A DNA stretch of 64,000 nt from JASHPR01 sp963815375 (GTDB lineage Bacteria > Actinomycetota > Actinomycetes > Streptosporangiales > Streptosporangiaceae). The stretch lies in NCBI GenBank assembly GCA_963815375.1, contig CAWFGX010000001.1, positions 124,001 through 188,000 of the forward strand. The letters are read 5' to 3'. The stretch's first letter is position 1, and the number at the start of each line of letters is the position of its first letter. Shown piece after piece: positions 1 to 10,159 of this stretch. Under the pieces are notes generated by a model. The model was not told the origin of the DNA and made no database searches. It saw nothing but the letters and a program-made list of their open reading frames with translations. Position numbers and translations under genes: made by a program.

Positions 1-64
1 GTGAGTGTGCCATCGCTGCCATGGCAGAACAGCCGTCCGCGTCATGGCGCAAGGGCACCGGACC

Positions 65-1024
65 CTACCAGGTCCAGTAGAAGCCAGCCACTGTTTTTTC
101 GATGAACCTCAGGTAGCGGTGGACCGAGAACTGGGAGTCCAGGCTGACCGGCTCCTCCTCGATGACATTGCCGTCCACCCCGTCCCACGTGGCCCACCAG
201 ATCCCGGTTGGCAGCTTGTCCGGGTGGAACTCGACGCGCATGTCGAAGTTCTCCATCCGCCCCATGAACGCGCGGCGGTACTCGCGTTCATGCGGGTCAT
301 TCGGGTCCCCGGGGTACTGGTAGCTAGCCCAGTACTCCACAGTTATGGTCTCGCCTACTGCCAGGGACCGGGCGAGCGAGATGTATGTGACGTAGAGATC
401 GTCGCTGACCTGGAGATCCGCAGACATGCCGGTGCAGCCCTGCCCGACCTCCAGGGTCAGCGCCTTGGTGTCGTGCAGGAACGGGAACTCGTCCAGGCCG
501 TCCTTGACTGCCTCGATGACCTGGAGGGTCCTGGTGCGCACCGGCAGGCCATCCGCGCCCACGCTGACGTGATCATGCATGGAGAGCGTCTGGTGCCGGC
601 GCGGGCCGATGGCAGCGTGCAGCTCATCCGCGGTCCGCGGCGTCATCGCCTTGGCGCCGGACAGCACACTGATCGTCCCGGAGCCCTCCCAGAGCTGCCA
701 CAGCCGCTCGGACTCGGCGTCGGAGATTCCGAACGCGTCGATGAACAGCGCCAGCGTGGGCCGGCTTAACAGCCTGCCGGACAGCGCGCGGCTAACCGTG
801 TCCTTGAGCTGGTGCCCGAGCACGTCCTCGTCGCCTGACCCTCGCGGGTAGCTCCACAGGTAGCGGGCGAGCACCTCGGCAACGGCAAGCTGAACGATCT
901 CGCCCGGCCTGGCCCGGACCACATGCCTCTCCCAGTGACGCCTATAGGCTCCAGGCCGTTCCAGCAGCTCACGCAGGTAGGCGGCAGCGGCTCGGCGGCC
1001 GGCGGGCGGGCTTTTGCTGTCCAT
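65..1024 (-). CDS. Conserved actinobacterial protein of unknown function
   Basis: I do not recognise this 319-residue protein. The first 110 or so residues are helical and rich in Arg, Glu and Leu, and could form a small helix-turn-helix-like bundle. The segment from about residue 150 to the end is more beta-like and rich in Trp, Tyr and Asp (for example an IWWATWDG stretch near residue 275), and looks like a sensor or binding domain. There is no signal peptide and no membrane segment. Codon use matches a real high-GC gene. It starts with ATG and the preceding ribosome binding site is weak. The layout of N-terminal helical part plus C-terminal ligand-like part would suit a regulator, but that is inference only. 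Confidence 0.7.
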   Translation of the reverse strand: MDSKSPPAGRRAAAAYLRELLERPGAYRRHWERHVVRARPGEIVQLAVAEVLARYLWSYPRGSGDEDVLGHQLKDTVSRALSGRLLSRPTLALFIDAFGISDAESERLWQLWEGSGTISVLSGAKAMTPRTADELHAAIGPRRHQTLSMHDHVSVGADGLPVRTRTLQVIEAVKDGLDEFPFLHDTKALTLEVGQGCTGMSADLQVSDDLYVTYISLARSLAVGETITVEYWASYQYPGDPNDPHEREYRRAFMGRMENFDMRVEFHPDKLPTGIWWATWDGVDGNVIEEEPVSLDSQFSVHRYLRFIEKTVAGFYWTW

Positions 1025-1136
1025 TCGCTCGCTCAGGTTGTGCGAACTAACTGCGATTGCTGCCAGCTACCTTACGTGTAAGCCGTCAGTTATGGCGGAT
1101 AGCCGGGCTATGGGGGGGAAACCGGTGCGAGGGGGG

Positions 1137-1165
1137 CGGGCCCGCCGTTGACAGCGGCGGGCCCG
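1137..1165 (-). terminator. GC-rich hairpin, likely terminator of the GNAT gene
   Basis: An 11-bp perfect inverted repeat (1137-1147 and 1155-1165) encloses the 7-nt loop TTGACAG. It lies about 60 bases beyond the stop codon of the GNAT gene on the minus strand. No U tract follows on that strand, which is common for actinobacterial hairpin terminators. The rest of 1025-1222 shows nothing else I can name. Confidence 0.55.
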
Positions 1166-1222
1166 AAACATTTTGCGAAGCTGCCCCGCATGAAGCATTC
1201 TTTCGTGGTTCGCAGCAGCCGC

Positions 1223-2080
1223 TCAGAACAGCACTGAGCTGAACAAGCCCGTCTCGGTGAACCCGACGCGCTGGTAGGCGGCCCTCGCCGGGGCATTGAA
1301 GTCATTGACGTACAGGGATACGACCGGCGCGACGGACCGCAGTGCCTCCGCCACGACGGCGGCCATCCCGTGGGTAGCGTGGCCGCGGCTGCGCAGCTCC
1401 GGCGGCACCCAGACACCCTGAACCTGGCACGCCAGAGGCGTCACCGCGCCGATCTCGGCCTTGAAGACCACCTGACCGTCCTCGATCCGGGCGAACGAGC
1501 GGCCGGCCCTGATGAGCTCGGCCACCCGGGCCCGGTAGGACGCGCCGCCGTCCGGTCCGATCGGGGAAACCCCCACCTCCTCGGTGAACATGGCGATGGC
1601 CGAGGGCAGCAGCGTGTCCAGCTCATCCGGCCGGACCTGGCGCACCAGCTGGTCAGGTGGCACCAGTGGCGCGGACGATGTGCTCATCACTGGCTGCCTC
1701 GCCCTGATCTCGCGGGGCCGACCCCAGTACGGCGCCAGCAGCGCCCACAGCTCACCGACGGCCTCGGCCGACCCCACGATCGATGAGCACCGGCGGCCCT
1801 GCAGCCGGGCGCGGTCGGCGAATGCGGTGATCGCCGCTGACGTCGCTGCCACCGGCACCATGTTCGCCCCGCAGTAGCACAGCGAGGTCATCTGTCCGGA
1901 CTCGGTGAATCCCCACATCTGTGCGCCGAGCCGTCCCGGATCCAGGCCAGCCGCATGCACCCGCGAGCTGACGAAGACGTTAGTGACTGGGTCGCGGTCG
2001 CAGATCTCGAGGACTTCGTCCAGATCGCGATCATTCAGTAGCCGAAGCGATGACGATCGCCATGCCCTAGTGCGCAGCAC
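1223..2080 (-). CDS. GNAT family acetyltransferase with DUF4081-type N-terminal domain (Rv2867c-like)
   Basis: The protein has two GNAT-like halves. Residues 1-130 form the DUF4081-like half typical of this family (RDPVTNVFVSSRV near residue 25). The C-terminal half has the acetyl-CoA loop region VWVPPELRSRGHATHG near residue 225 and the late-strand motif YVNDFNAPARAAYQRVGF. The start is put at GTG 2080, where homologues begin (VLRTRAW); a TTG 24 bases upstream is also open. The gene is the last of the dxr, site-2 protease, ispG run, in the position of Rv2867c in M. tuberculosis. The substrate is unknown. The neighbours suggest a link to the cell envelope or isoprenoids, but this is only context. 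Confidence 0.85.
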   Translation of the reverse strand: MLRTRAWRSSSLRLLNDRDLDEVLEICDRDPVTNVFVSSRVHAAGLDPGRLGAQMWGFTESGQMTSLCYCGANMVPVAATSAAITAFADRARLQGRRCSSIVGSAEAVGELWALLAPYWGRPREIRARQPVMSTSSAPLVPPDQLVRQVRPDELDTLLPSAIAMFTEEVGVSPIGPDGGASYRARVAELIRAGRSFARIEDGQVVFKAEIGAVTPLACQVQGVWVPPELRSRGHATHGMAAVVAEALRSVAPVVSLYVNDFNAPARAAYQRVGFTETGLFSSVLF

Positions 2081-2133
2081 CCTTCCAGCGTATCGGCAAC
2101 ACAAGAGACAGGCCCGGTGACGCCCCGCGAGTG

Positions 2134-3648
2134 CTAGCCGGCCGGCTCAGGGTTCGGCTGCGGCGGGCAGGTAGCGTTCACCAACCCCGGCCCGTCAGGC
2201 ACAGCCCCGGTGGCCAGATAGCGGTTCAGGTAGCCGTTCACACAGGTGTCCGGCGGGCTTGCCAGCGACTGGCCGTGGTTGCCGTCGCCTTCCACGACGA
2301 CCATCCGGGCGCTGGGCAGCTGCCGGTGCGCAGCCTGCGCGCCCGCGTACGGGGTCGCGGGGTCCAGGGTGCCCTGCAGCATCAGGACCGGTGGCAGCCC
2401 CGCTCCCTTGATCTGCAGGGGCTGGGACGGTCCCTTCACCGGCCAGAACGCGCACGCCGCGTTGTACCAGGCGTTGTCCCAGGCCTCGAACGGCGCGGTG
2501 GCGTACACCTGCCGGGTAGCGCTGTCCCACTCGGCCCAGGAGCGAGGCCAGTTCACATCGGCGCACTCAACCGCGTTGTAGACGGCGAACTCATTCTCGT
2601 TCTGCGTCCCCTCCGACTGGTACTGGGCGAGCAGCTGGCTGGTGGAGCCCTGGCGCAGGTACGCGCTGAGCGCTCCGGCCAGGCCGGGCCAGTAGCTGTT
2701 GTCGTAGCCGCCGATGAGGAACGTGTCGTCGAGCTCGTCCGGGCCGATCAGCGGGCCGGACGGGCCGCTGACCGGGTCCGCCTTCAGCTTCGCGCGCGCA
2801 GCGTAGTAGTTGGCGCTCACCTGCGCGGCTGTGGAGCCGAGCTGGTAGACGCTGTCATTCTGAGCGACCCAGGTGTAGAACGCCTGCTGCCGACCCTGGA
2901 ACGCGTAGTCCTGGTCGATGTTGTCTGTCCACCACGCTCCCTGGGGGTCGACGACGCTGTCCAGCACCATGCGGCGCACGCGGTGCGGGAAAAGCGTCGC
3001 GTACACCTGCCCGATGTAGGTCCCGTAGGAGTAGGCGAAGTAGTTGATCTGCTGCACGCCGAGAGCCGCCCGCATCGAGTCCATATCCCTGGCGATGTTC
3101 TCGGTGGTCATGTAGGGCAGCAGCCAGCCGTACTTCTGCTCGCAGTCCTCGGCATAGGACTTGGCGCGCTGCTCAAGGACCTGCTCATCGGCTGCTGTCG
3201 CCGGGATGTAGTCGGGCCGGTCACCGGAGAAGAACGACGGGTCGCAGTGCAGCGCCGGCACCGAGGAGCCGACGCCCCTGGTGTCGAAGCCCACGATGTC
3301 GTACTCGGACGCGACAGTCGGATCGAGGTTGCTTGCTACGAACGACGCCAGGCTGAGGCCAGACCCGCCCGGTCCTCCGGGGTTGACCAGCAGCACTCCC
3401 TGCTGCCTGGACGGCGGAGCCGTGGCCGGCACCTCGGACAGCGCCAGAGTGATCTTCCTGCCGCCGGGGTCGGCGTAGTTGACCGGCACCTGCAGGCTCG
3501 CGCACTGTGTCGAAGGCCCCTCGGACGGGCAGGAATGCCAGCTCAGTGTCGACGCCGAGCCGGCCGAAGATCCAGAGCACGCGCTGATGACCATGGCCGC
3601 CACGGCTGCGGCCGCTCCGGCAGCGGCAAGGAGCGGGAGCTTCCTCAT
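2134..3648 (-). CDS. Secreted alpha/beta hydrolase, tripeptidyl aminopeptidase-like lipoprotein
   Basis: A 504-residue exported hydrolase. A lipoprotein-type signal peptide ends at VISACSGS near residue 24, so the mature protein is probably lipid-anchored at Cys. The alpha/beta-hydrolase fold shows an oxyanion region NPGGPGGSG near residue 90 and a FDTRGVGSS strand. The nucleophile elbow is YSYGTYIG near residue 205, with Ser as catalytic residue. A C-terminal TAP-like part contains MLQGTLDPATPYAGA and the likely catalytic His in GDGNHGQS. This is the Streptomyces SlpD/SlpE and mycobacterial Rv2223c/Rv2224c type of peptidase, which removes short peptides from protein N-termini. It is inserted between ispG and the GNAT gene. 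Start ATG 3648 has an AGGATGG ribosome binding site. Confidence 0.9.
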   Translation of the reverse strand: MRKLPLLAAAGAAAAVAAMVISACSGSSAGSASTLSWHSCPSEGPSTQCASLQVPVNYADPGGRKITLALSEVPATAPPSRQQGVLLVNPGGPGGSGLSLASFVASNLDPTVASEYDIVGFDTRGVGSSVPALHCDPSFFSGDRPDYIPATAADEQVLEQRAKSYAEDCEQKYGWLLPYMTTENIARDMDSMRAALGVQQINYFAYSYGTYIGQVYATLFPHRVRRMVLDSVVDPQGAWWTDNIDQDYAFQGRQQAFYTWVAQNDSVYQLGSTAAQVSANYYAARAKLKADPVSGPSGPLIGPDELDDTFLIGGYDNSYWPGLAGALSAYLRQGSTSQLLAQYQSEGTQNENEFAVYNAVECADVNWPRSWAEWDSATRQVYATAPFEAWDNAWYNAACAFWPVKGPSQPLQIKGAGLPPVLMLQGTLDPATPYAGAQAAHRQLPSARMVVVEGDGNHGQSLASPPDTCVNGYLNRYLATGAVPDGPGLVNATCPPQPNPEPAG

Positions 3649-3691
3649 GCAGCCATCCTGCCCGATGCGCGGCGCTGGCCGGGTCCGGTCG

Positions 3692-4816
3692 TCAGCTCTC
3701 CGCCGGCACGGCCGCCGCCGAGAGCTTCAGCGCCTCCTCGATCAGGGTCTCCACGATCTGCGATTCGGGCACGGTCTTGACGACCTCGCCGCGGACGAAG
3801 ATCTGGCCCTTGCCGTTCCCGGACGCCACGCCCAGGTCGGCCTCGCGCGCCTCACCAGGCCCGTTGACCACGCAGCCCATGACCGCGACCCGCAGCGGCA
3901 CGTCCAGCCCGTCCAGGGCCGCGGTTACCTGGTCGGCCAGCTTGTACACGTCGACCTGGGCCCGGCCGCAGGACGGGCAGGACACGATCTCCAGGCCGCG
4001 CTCCCGCATCCCGAGCGACTCCAGGATCGCGATGCCGACCTTGACCTCCTCGACCGGCGGCGCGGACAGCGACACCCGGATCGTGTCGCCGATCCCCTCG
4101 GCAAGGAGGGCCCCGAACGCGACGGCGGACTTCACCGTGCCCTGGAAGGCTGGCCCGGCCTCGGTGACGCCCAGGTGCAGCGGGTAGTCGCACTGCTGGG
4201 CGAGCTGCCGGTAGGCGTTGACCATAACGACCGGATCGTGGTGCTTCACCGAGATCTTGATGTCACGGAAGCCGTGCTCCTCGAACAGCGAGCACTCCCA
4301 CAGCGCCGACTCGACCAGCGCCTCGGCCGTCGCCTTGCCGTGCTTGGCCAGCAGCCGCTTGTCCAGCGATCCGGCGTTGACGCCGATCCGGACCGGGATT
4401 CCAGCTGCCGACGCCGCCCGCGCGATCTCGGCCACCTTGTCGTCGAATGTCTTGATGTTGCCGGGGTTGACCCGGACCGCCGCGCAGCCGGCGTCGATCG
4501 CAGCGAACACATACTTCGGCTGGAAGTGGATGTCGGCGATCACCGGGATCTGCGACTTGCGGGCGATCTCGGGCAGCGCGTCGGCGTCGTCCTGGGACGG
4601 GACGGCCACCCGCACGATCTGGCAGCCAGCGGCGGTGAGCTCAGCGATCTGCTGCAGGGTGCTGTTCACGTCCGCGGTCACGGTGGTGGTCATCGACTGG
4701 ACCGAGACTGGCGCGCCCCCCCCGACCGGGACCTTGCCTACCATTACCTGGCGCGACCGCCGCCGCTCCGCCAGCGGCTGAGGGGGTACTCCAGGCACAC
4801 CAAGATCGACAGCCAT
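3692..4816 (-). CDS. ispG: 4-hydroxy-3-methylbut-2-en-1-yl diphosphate synthase (flavodoxin)
   Basis: IspG (GcpE) converts methylerythritol cyclodiphosphate to HMBPP, the penultimate MEP-pathway step, using a [4Fe-4S] cluster. At 374 residues it has the usual length of the short bacterial form. The TIM-barrel half holds PVSVQSMTTT near residue 37 and VRVNPGNI near residue 137. The C-terminal half carries the cluster ligands in SCPSCGR (Cys pair near 280) and GCVVNGPGE (Cys near 315). The gene starts 12 bases after the site-2 protease stop, with a GGGCGGAG ribosome binding site, so both are surely co-transcribed with dxr, which acts earlier in the same pathway. Confidence 0.97.
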   Translation of the reverse strand: MAVDLGVPGVPPQPLAERRRSRQVMVGKVPVGGGAPVSVQSMTTTVTADVNSTLQQIAELTAAGCQIVRVAVPSQDDADALPEIARKSQIPVIADIHFQPKYVFAAIDAGCAAVRVNPGNIKTFDDKVAEIARAASAAGIPVRIGVNAGSLDKRLLAKHGKATAEALVESALWECSLFEEHGFRDIKISVKHHDPVVMVNAYRQLAQQCDYPLHLGVTEAGPAFQGTVKSAVAFGALLAEGIGDTIRVSLSAPPVEEVKVGIAILESLGMRERGLEIVSCPSCGRAQVDVYKLADQVTAALDGLDVPLRVAVMGCVVNGPGEAREADLGVASGNGKGQIFVRGEVVKTVPESQIVETLIEEALKLSAAAVPAES

Positions 4817-4828
4817 AACGCTCCGCCC

Positions 4829-6133
4829 TCACTGAATCACGTGGACAGGGTTGTACAGGTTCGCCGCCATCAGCAGTACCCCGAGCCCGATCAGGATCAC
4901 GAACACGGTGGCGCTGACCGGGACGAGCGGCTGCAGGTCGGCCACTCCCGGGTCGGGCCGCCCGCGCAGCCGGGCGAGCCAGGCCCTGACCTGCTCGTAG
5001 CCGAGCATCGCCAGGTGCCCGCCGTCCAGCGGCAGCAGCGGCAGCAGGTTGAACGCCCCGATGAAGATGTTCACCGAGATGAGGATCTGCAGCAGGTCGA
5101 AGACCGTGTACTCCCATCCGCCGCCGTACTCGGCCGCCTGCCCGGCGATCTGCGCCACGCCGACGACGCTGGTGACGCCGTTCGCTGAGTGGTGGTTCCG
5201 GTTGAACAGGGCGGGAATCTCCGACGGCAGGCTGCCGGCCGCCTGAGCCGATCCGACCATTATCTGGCCGAATGCGGAACCAGCGAAGCCGACTGCGCTG
5301 ACCGGGCCCTGCCGCTGGAAGACCTCGGCCTCGACGACGCCGAGGATCGGCCCCTTGCGCCCCGGGATCGTGATCGGGGCCAGCTTCAGCGTGATCTGTT
5401 TGCCGTCGCGCACCACGGTCACTGTCGTCTGCTTGCCAACGGGCTGGGTCTTGAGCACATCGCCAAGCTGGGTCCAGGTATGCACCGGCTTGCCGGCGAT
5501 CGCGACTATCTTGTCGCCCGGTTTGACGCCGGCCAGCCTGGCCGGGGACTTGCCGTGCCCGCCCTTGCACGACAGCTGGTCGTAGGCCTTCGCGTTCGCC
5601 GGGACGCAGGGACTCACAGCGCCCACGGTGGTGCTGTTGGTGCTGGGCTGCCCGATCGCCAGCGCGAGCAGGATCAGCAGGACGAACGCGAGCGCGAAGT
5701 GCATGAACGACCCGGCCACCATGACGATCGCCCGCTGCCAGCGTGGCTTGTTGCGCATCGCGCGCGGCTCATCAGCCGGGTCGACCTCATCCATCGTGGT
5801 CATCCCGGTGATCTTGACGAACGCGCCGAATGGCAGCGCCTTGATCCCGTACTCGGTCTCACCCCTGGTGGTGGACCACAGGGTGTTCCCGAAACCGACC
5901 ATGAACTGGGTGGCTTTCATCCCGAACTTCTTGGCTGTCAGGAAGTGCCCGGCTTCGTGCAGGATCACCGAGACGAGGAGGCCGAGGATGAAGAGAAGGA
6001 TGCCGAGGAAATAGGCGAGGTGGTTGTGCCCAGCCGCGAACACGCCCACGAGGATCACGAGGAGGTAGAGCAAGGCCCGTGTGCGGCGCAGCACGGCCAG
6101 CGCTTTCATCGGGACCAGGGTCAAGGCCTTCAC
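4829..6133 (-). CDS. Site-2 intramembrane zinc metalloprotease (RseP/Rip1 family)
   Basis: An M50 family protease of 434 residues. The zinc motif HEAGH sits in a membrane helix near residue 59. A single PDZ domain follows (LAGVKPGDKIVAIAGKP, near 200-270). The second catalytic helix carries NLLPLLPLDGGH near residue 365, supplying the aspartate ligand, and a final hydrophobic helix ends the protein. M. tuberculosis Rip1 (Rv2869c) sits in the same dxr-ispG setting and cleaves anti-sigma factors to control envelope responses; the same role is likely here. The GTG start overlaps the dxr stop as GTGA with a GGAGAAGG site upstream, giving tight translational coupling. A downstream ATG eight codons in is an alternative start. 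Confidence 0.95.
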   Translation of the reverse strand: MKALTLVPMKALAVLRRTRALLYLLVILVGVFAAGHNHLAYFLGILLFILGLLVSVILHEAGHFLTAKKFGMKATQFMVGFGNTLWSTTRGETEYGIKALPFGAFVKITGMTTMDEVDPADEPRAMRNKPRWQRAIVMVAGSFMHFALAFVLLILLALAIGQPSTNSTTVGAVSPCVPANAKAYDQLSCKGGHGKSPARLAGVKPGDKIVAIAGKPVHTWTQLGDVLKTQPVGKQTTVTVVRDGKQITLKLAPITIPGRKGPILGVVEAEVFQRQGPVSAVGFAGSAFGQIMVGSAQAAGSLPSEIPALFNRNHHSANGVTSVVGVAQIAGQAAEYGGGWEYTVFDLLQILISVNIFIGAFNLLPLLPLDGGHLAMLGYEQVRAWLARLRGRPDPGVADLQPLVPVSATVFVILIGLGVLLMAANLYNPVHVIQ

Positions 6134-7357
6134 CGAGAGCCTTCTCCTTCCCCGGTCTGAGCTGTCCCGAGTCCCGTCAGCTCGCGAGCACGAGCCCGCG
6201 CCCAGCTATCGGCGGACAGCACATCCTCCAGGGTCACCGCAGTGCCGCCCCCGCTGTGTTCCGAGACTACCTGGGCGACGGTATCGACGATTCCCAGGAA
6301 CGGTAGCCGGCCCTCCAGGAACGCCTGCACGCAGACTTCATTGGCCGCGTTGTAGACGGCCGGGGCGGTCCCGCCGGCGGCGCCCGGCCTCGCGGGCGAG
6401 CGGGACGGCTGGGAACGCCTTCTCATCGAGCGGCTCGAAGGTCCAGGTGTGCGCGGTGGTCCAGTCAACCGGGCGGGCCGCATCGGGCACCCGGTCCGGC
6501 CAGGCCAGGGCGAGCGCGATGGGAATCCGCATGTCCGGTGGGCTGGCCTGGGCGAGCGTGGACCCGTCGGCGAACTCGACCATGGAGTGCACCACCGACT
6601 GGCGGTGCACCACGACCTCGATGTCATCGAAGCCGATGCCGAACAGCAGGTGGGCCTCGATCACCTCCAGGCCCTTGTTCACCAGGGTGGCGGAGTTCAC
6701 CGTGATCACAGGGCCCATATTCCAGGTCGGGTGGGCGAGCGCCTGCTCGGGCGTGACGTCAGCGAGGTCGTCGCGGCTGCGGTGCAGGAACGGTCCCCCG
6801 CTCGCGGTGATCACCAGCTGCCGCACCTCCTGCTCGCGGCCGCCGCGCAGGCACTGGGCGAGCGCCGAGTGCTCGGAATCGACCGGGACGATCTGGCCCG
6901 GCGCGGCCCGGCCCACCACCAGCGGCCCGCCCATGATCAGGGATTCCTTGTTGGCCAGAGCCAGCACCCGCCCCGCATCGAGGGCTGCGAGAGTGGCGGC
7001 GAGGCCGACCGAGCCCGTTACCCCGTTCAGGACAACATCGCAGGGCAACGCTGCGACCTCAGCGATCGCACCCGGCCCAGCCAGGATTCTCGGAAGCTGC
7101 CGCTCAGCGCGCGCGGGGGCCCCGGCGTGCAGGGCCGCACGCAGGTCGTCGACCGCGTCCGCGCTGGCCACCGCGACGACCTCGGCTCCGAACTCCAGCG
7201 CCTGGCTGGCGAGCAGTCCCGGACTGCCGCCGCCTGCGGCCAGACCGGCCACCCGGAACCGGCCCGGGTTGCGCCGCACGATGTCGGCTGCCTGAGTTCC
7301 GATCGACCCGGTGGACCCGAGCAGGACGATGTTGCGGGGCGCGGCCGTCGGCTCCAT
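6130..7357 (-). CDS. dxr: 1-deoxy-D-xylulose 5-phosphate reductoisomerase, split by a +1 frameshift
   Basis: Dxr makes methylerythritol 4-phosphate from DXP with NADPH, the committed MEP step. Residues after ATG 7357 carry the NADPH loop LLGSTGSIG, then LANKESLI, the catalytic motifs VDSEHSALAQ and ITASGGPF, and EVHRQS-like VVHRQSVVHSMVE. The frame then breaks: AFPAVPLAREAG is followed by Arg-rich nonsense, while the next frame resumes GGTAPAVYNAANE and continues to the normal C-terminus at 6130. Removing one C near 6378-6386 restores LAREAGRAGGTAPAVYNAAN and a 408-residue protein. The span 6130-7357 is 3n+1 bases long, as a one-base insertion predicts. The ATG has an AGGAGAG site. Sequencing error, real mutation and slippage are all possible. 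Confidence 0.9.
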
Positions 7358-7468
7358 GGACCCATTCTCTCCTAGCTCCGGCAGCACGGGTCTCGCGCCT
7401 CGCGCATCACGCCCGCCGCCCGCTCAGCTCACCGGAAACGCCGAGGCGCCGGTGCAATCTGGCCGCAT

Positions 7469-8563
7469 TCATTTCCGCCCCACGCTCAGGGGCTGGCCTC
7501 TGATGATGACGGCGGCTGGATGGTCGAGGATGCCGAGGTCCTGACGCGGGTCGGCGGGGTAGGCGACAACGTCGGCTGGGGCGCCGTCGGCCAGGGCAGC
7601 GGGCAGGCCCAGGAATTCGCGGGCAGTCCACGAGCCTGTGCCCAGGGCCACGCCGGCCGGGAGCTGCGCTGCCAGGCGGCGGATCTCCTCGGCGATGCGG
7701 CCGGGTGGCTCGCTGTCCGTTCCGGCCAGCACGGTCACCCCGGCCGCATGGGCCTGGGCCGCCAGCCACGGCAGCCGCTGCAGCCCGTCGGCGAAGAAGC
7801 GACGGGTCGGCCCTTCCGGCTCGGCCATGATCGCGTCGATCTGGCGCGCCCACACAGTGATCGTCGGCGTCAGCGCCGTACCCTGGGCCGCCATCTGCGG
7901 CAGCAGCCCGGCATCCAGCCACATACCGTGCTCCAGGCTGTCGGCCCCGGCCTCGACGACGGCGCGGCACGCGTCCGGATGGGTGGCGTGGACCGCCACC
8001 CTGCCTCCGATCTCGTGGACCCGCCGCACTGCCGCGGCTAGCGCCGCTGGCGGTGTCAGCGGCGGGTCGGCGACCGTCTCGTCGTCGACGATCCAGTCGG
8101 CGTAAAGCTTGCACCAGCCACCGCCAGCGGCGCGGCAGTTCGCGACGGCCGCCGCCGCGAACTCGCCGGCGGTGACGACGTCCCCGGCGTCGCCGGGGAA
8201 CTGACCGGTCACGCCGACCGGGACGCCGGCGTCGAGTATCCGCGGCAAGCCGGGCTGCCGGCACAGTGCGGCCGGCAGCGGCCGGTCGGGAGAGCCAGCG
8301 GCGCGAATCAGGGTCACGCCCGCTTCCGCGTGCAGGCGTGCGTCGGCACAGAGCTTGGCCTCGTCCAGCGGGGTGCCAAGACCGCCCCGCCCCGGGTGGC
8401 TGTGGGCATCGGTCAGGCCCGCCAGCAGCCAGCCGCCGTCGATCACGGTCTGGGCGCCGGGAACCGGCTCGCTGCTGAGGCGGCCGTCATTGATCCAGAA
8501 CTCGGCCGGCTCGGCCGCTGGCAGGGCGATGCCGCGGATATGCAGTGTCTCGCCGTCGGTCAT
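7469..8563 (-). CDS. Amidohydrolase family protein (imidazolonepropionase-like)
   Basis: A 364-residue metal-dependent hydrolase. The start is put at ATG 8563 (MTDGETLHIRG); the frame stays open further upstream, but that part is low-complexity and would overlap the DAHP synthase gene. Recognisable features are the first metal motif DAHSHPGRGG near residue 48, the lysine/histidine strand with VAVHATHPDA near 180, GADSLEHGMW near 200, and the aspartate in VLAGTDSEPPG near 285. These are the HxH, H, H and D ligands of the amidohydrolase superfamily. The substrate cannot be read from sequence. It lies 111 bases upstream of dxr on the same strand and is divergent from the DAHP synthase gene. Confidence 0.85.
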   Translation of the reverse strand: MTDGETLHIRGIALPAAEPAEFWINDGRLSSEPVPGAQTVIDGGWLLAGLTDAHSHPGRGGLGTPLDEAKLCADARLHAEAGVTLIRAAGSPDRPLPAALCRQPGLPRILDAGVPVGVTGQFPGDAGDVVTAGEFAAAAVANCRAAGGGWCKLYADWIVDDETVADPPLTPPAALAAAVRRVHEIGGRVAVHATHPDACRAVVEAGADSLEHGMWLDAGLLPQMAAQGTALTPTITVWARQIDAIMAEPEGPTRRFFADGLQRLPWLAAQAHAAGVTVLAGTDSEPPGRIAEEIRRLAAQLPAGVALGTGSWTAREFLGLPAALADGAPADVVAYPADPRQDLGILDHPAAVIIRGQPLSVGRK

Positions 8564-8678
8564 GGCAGGGAGGATAAGGCTCCAGCCCGCTGGCGCAACT
8601 GCGCAGGTCACGCCGGGCCGAGCCAGCCCTTGCCGAGCCGTCTGCGGCTCGCCTCGGCCCGGCGCGTACGGTGAGAGC

Positions 8679-10046
<1,368 letters not shown>

Positions 10047-10159
10047 CCCCACCCGGCTTGTTCACGCGCGCCGGTCCCGGCCGGGGTGGTCGTCGCCAGC
10101 GGCCGTCATCCAGACCCGGGGCGTGCGATCATGGGCGCAGGAATGCCGTCCGGACCGGG

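Noticed and set aside
2131..3780. A long open frame on the plus strand opposite the peptidase and ispG genes.
   Set aside because: Its translation is low-complexity Arg/Gly/Val sequence with no motif, and the minus-strand genes there are certain. High GC makes long antisense frames common.
3479..6160. Two plus-strand open frames covering ispG, the site-2 protease and the dxr end.
   Set aside because: They are antisense shadows rich in His, Arg and Asp with no recognisable domain, and they contradict three well-supported genes.
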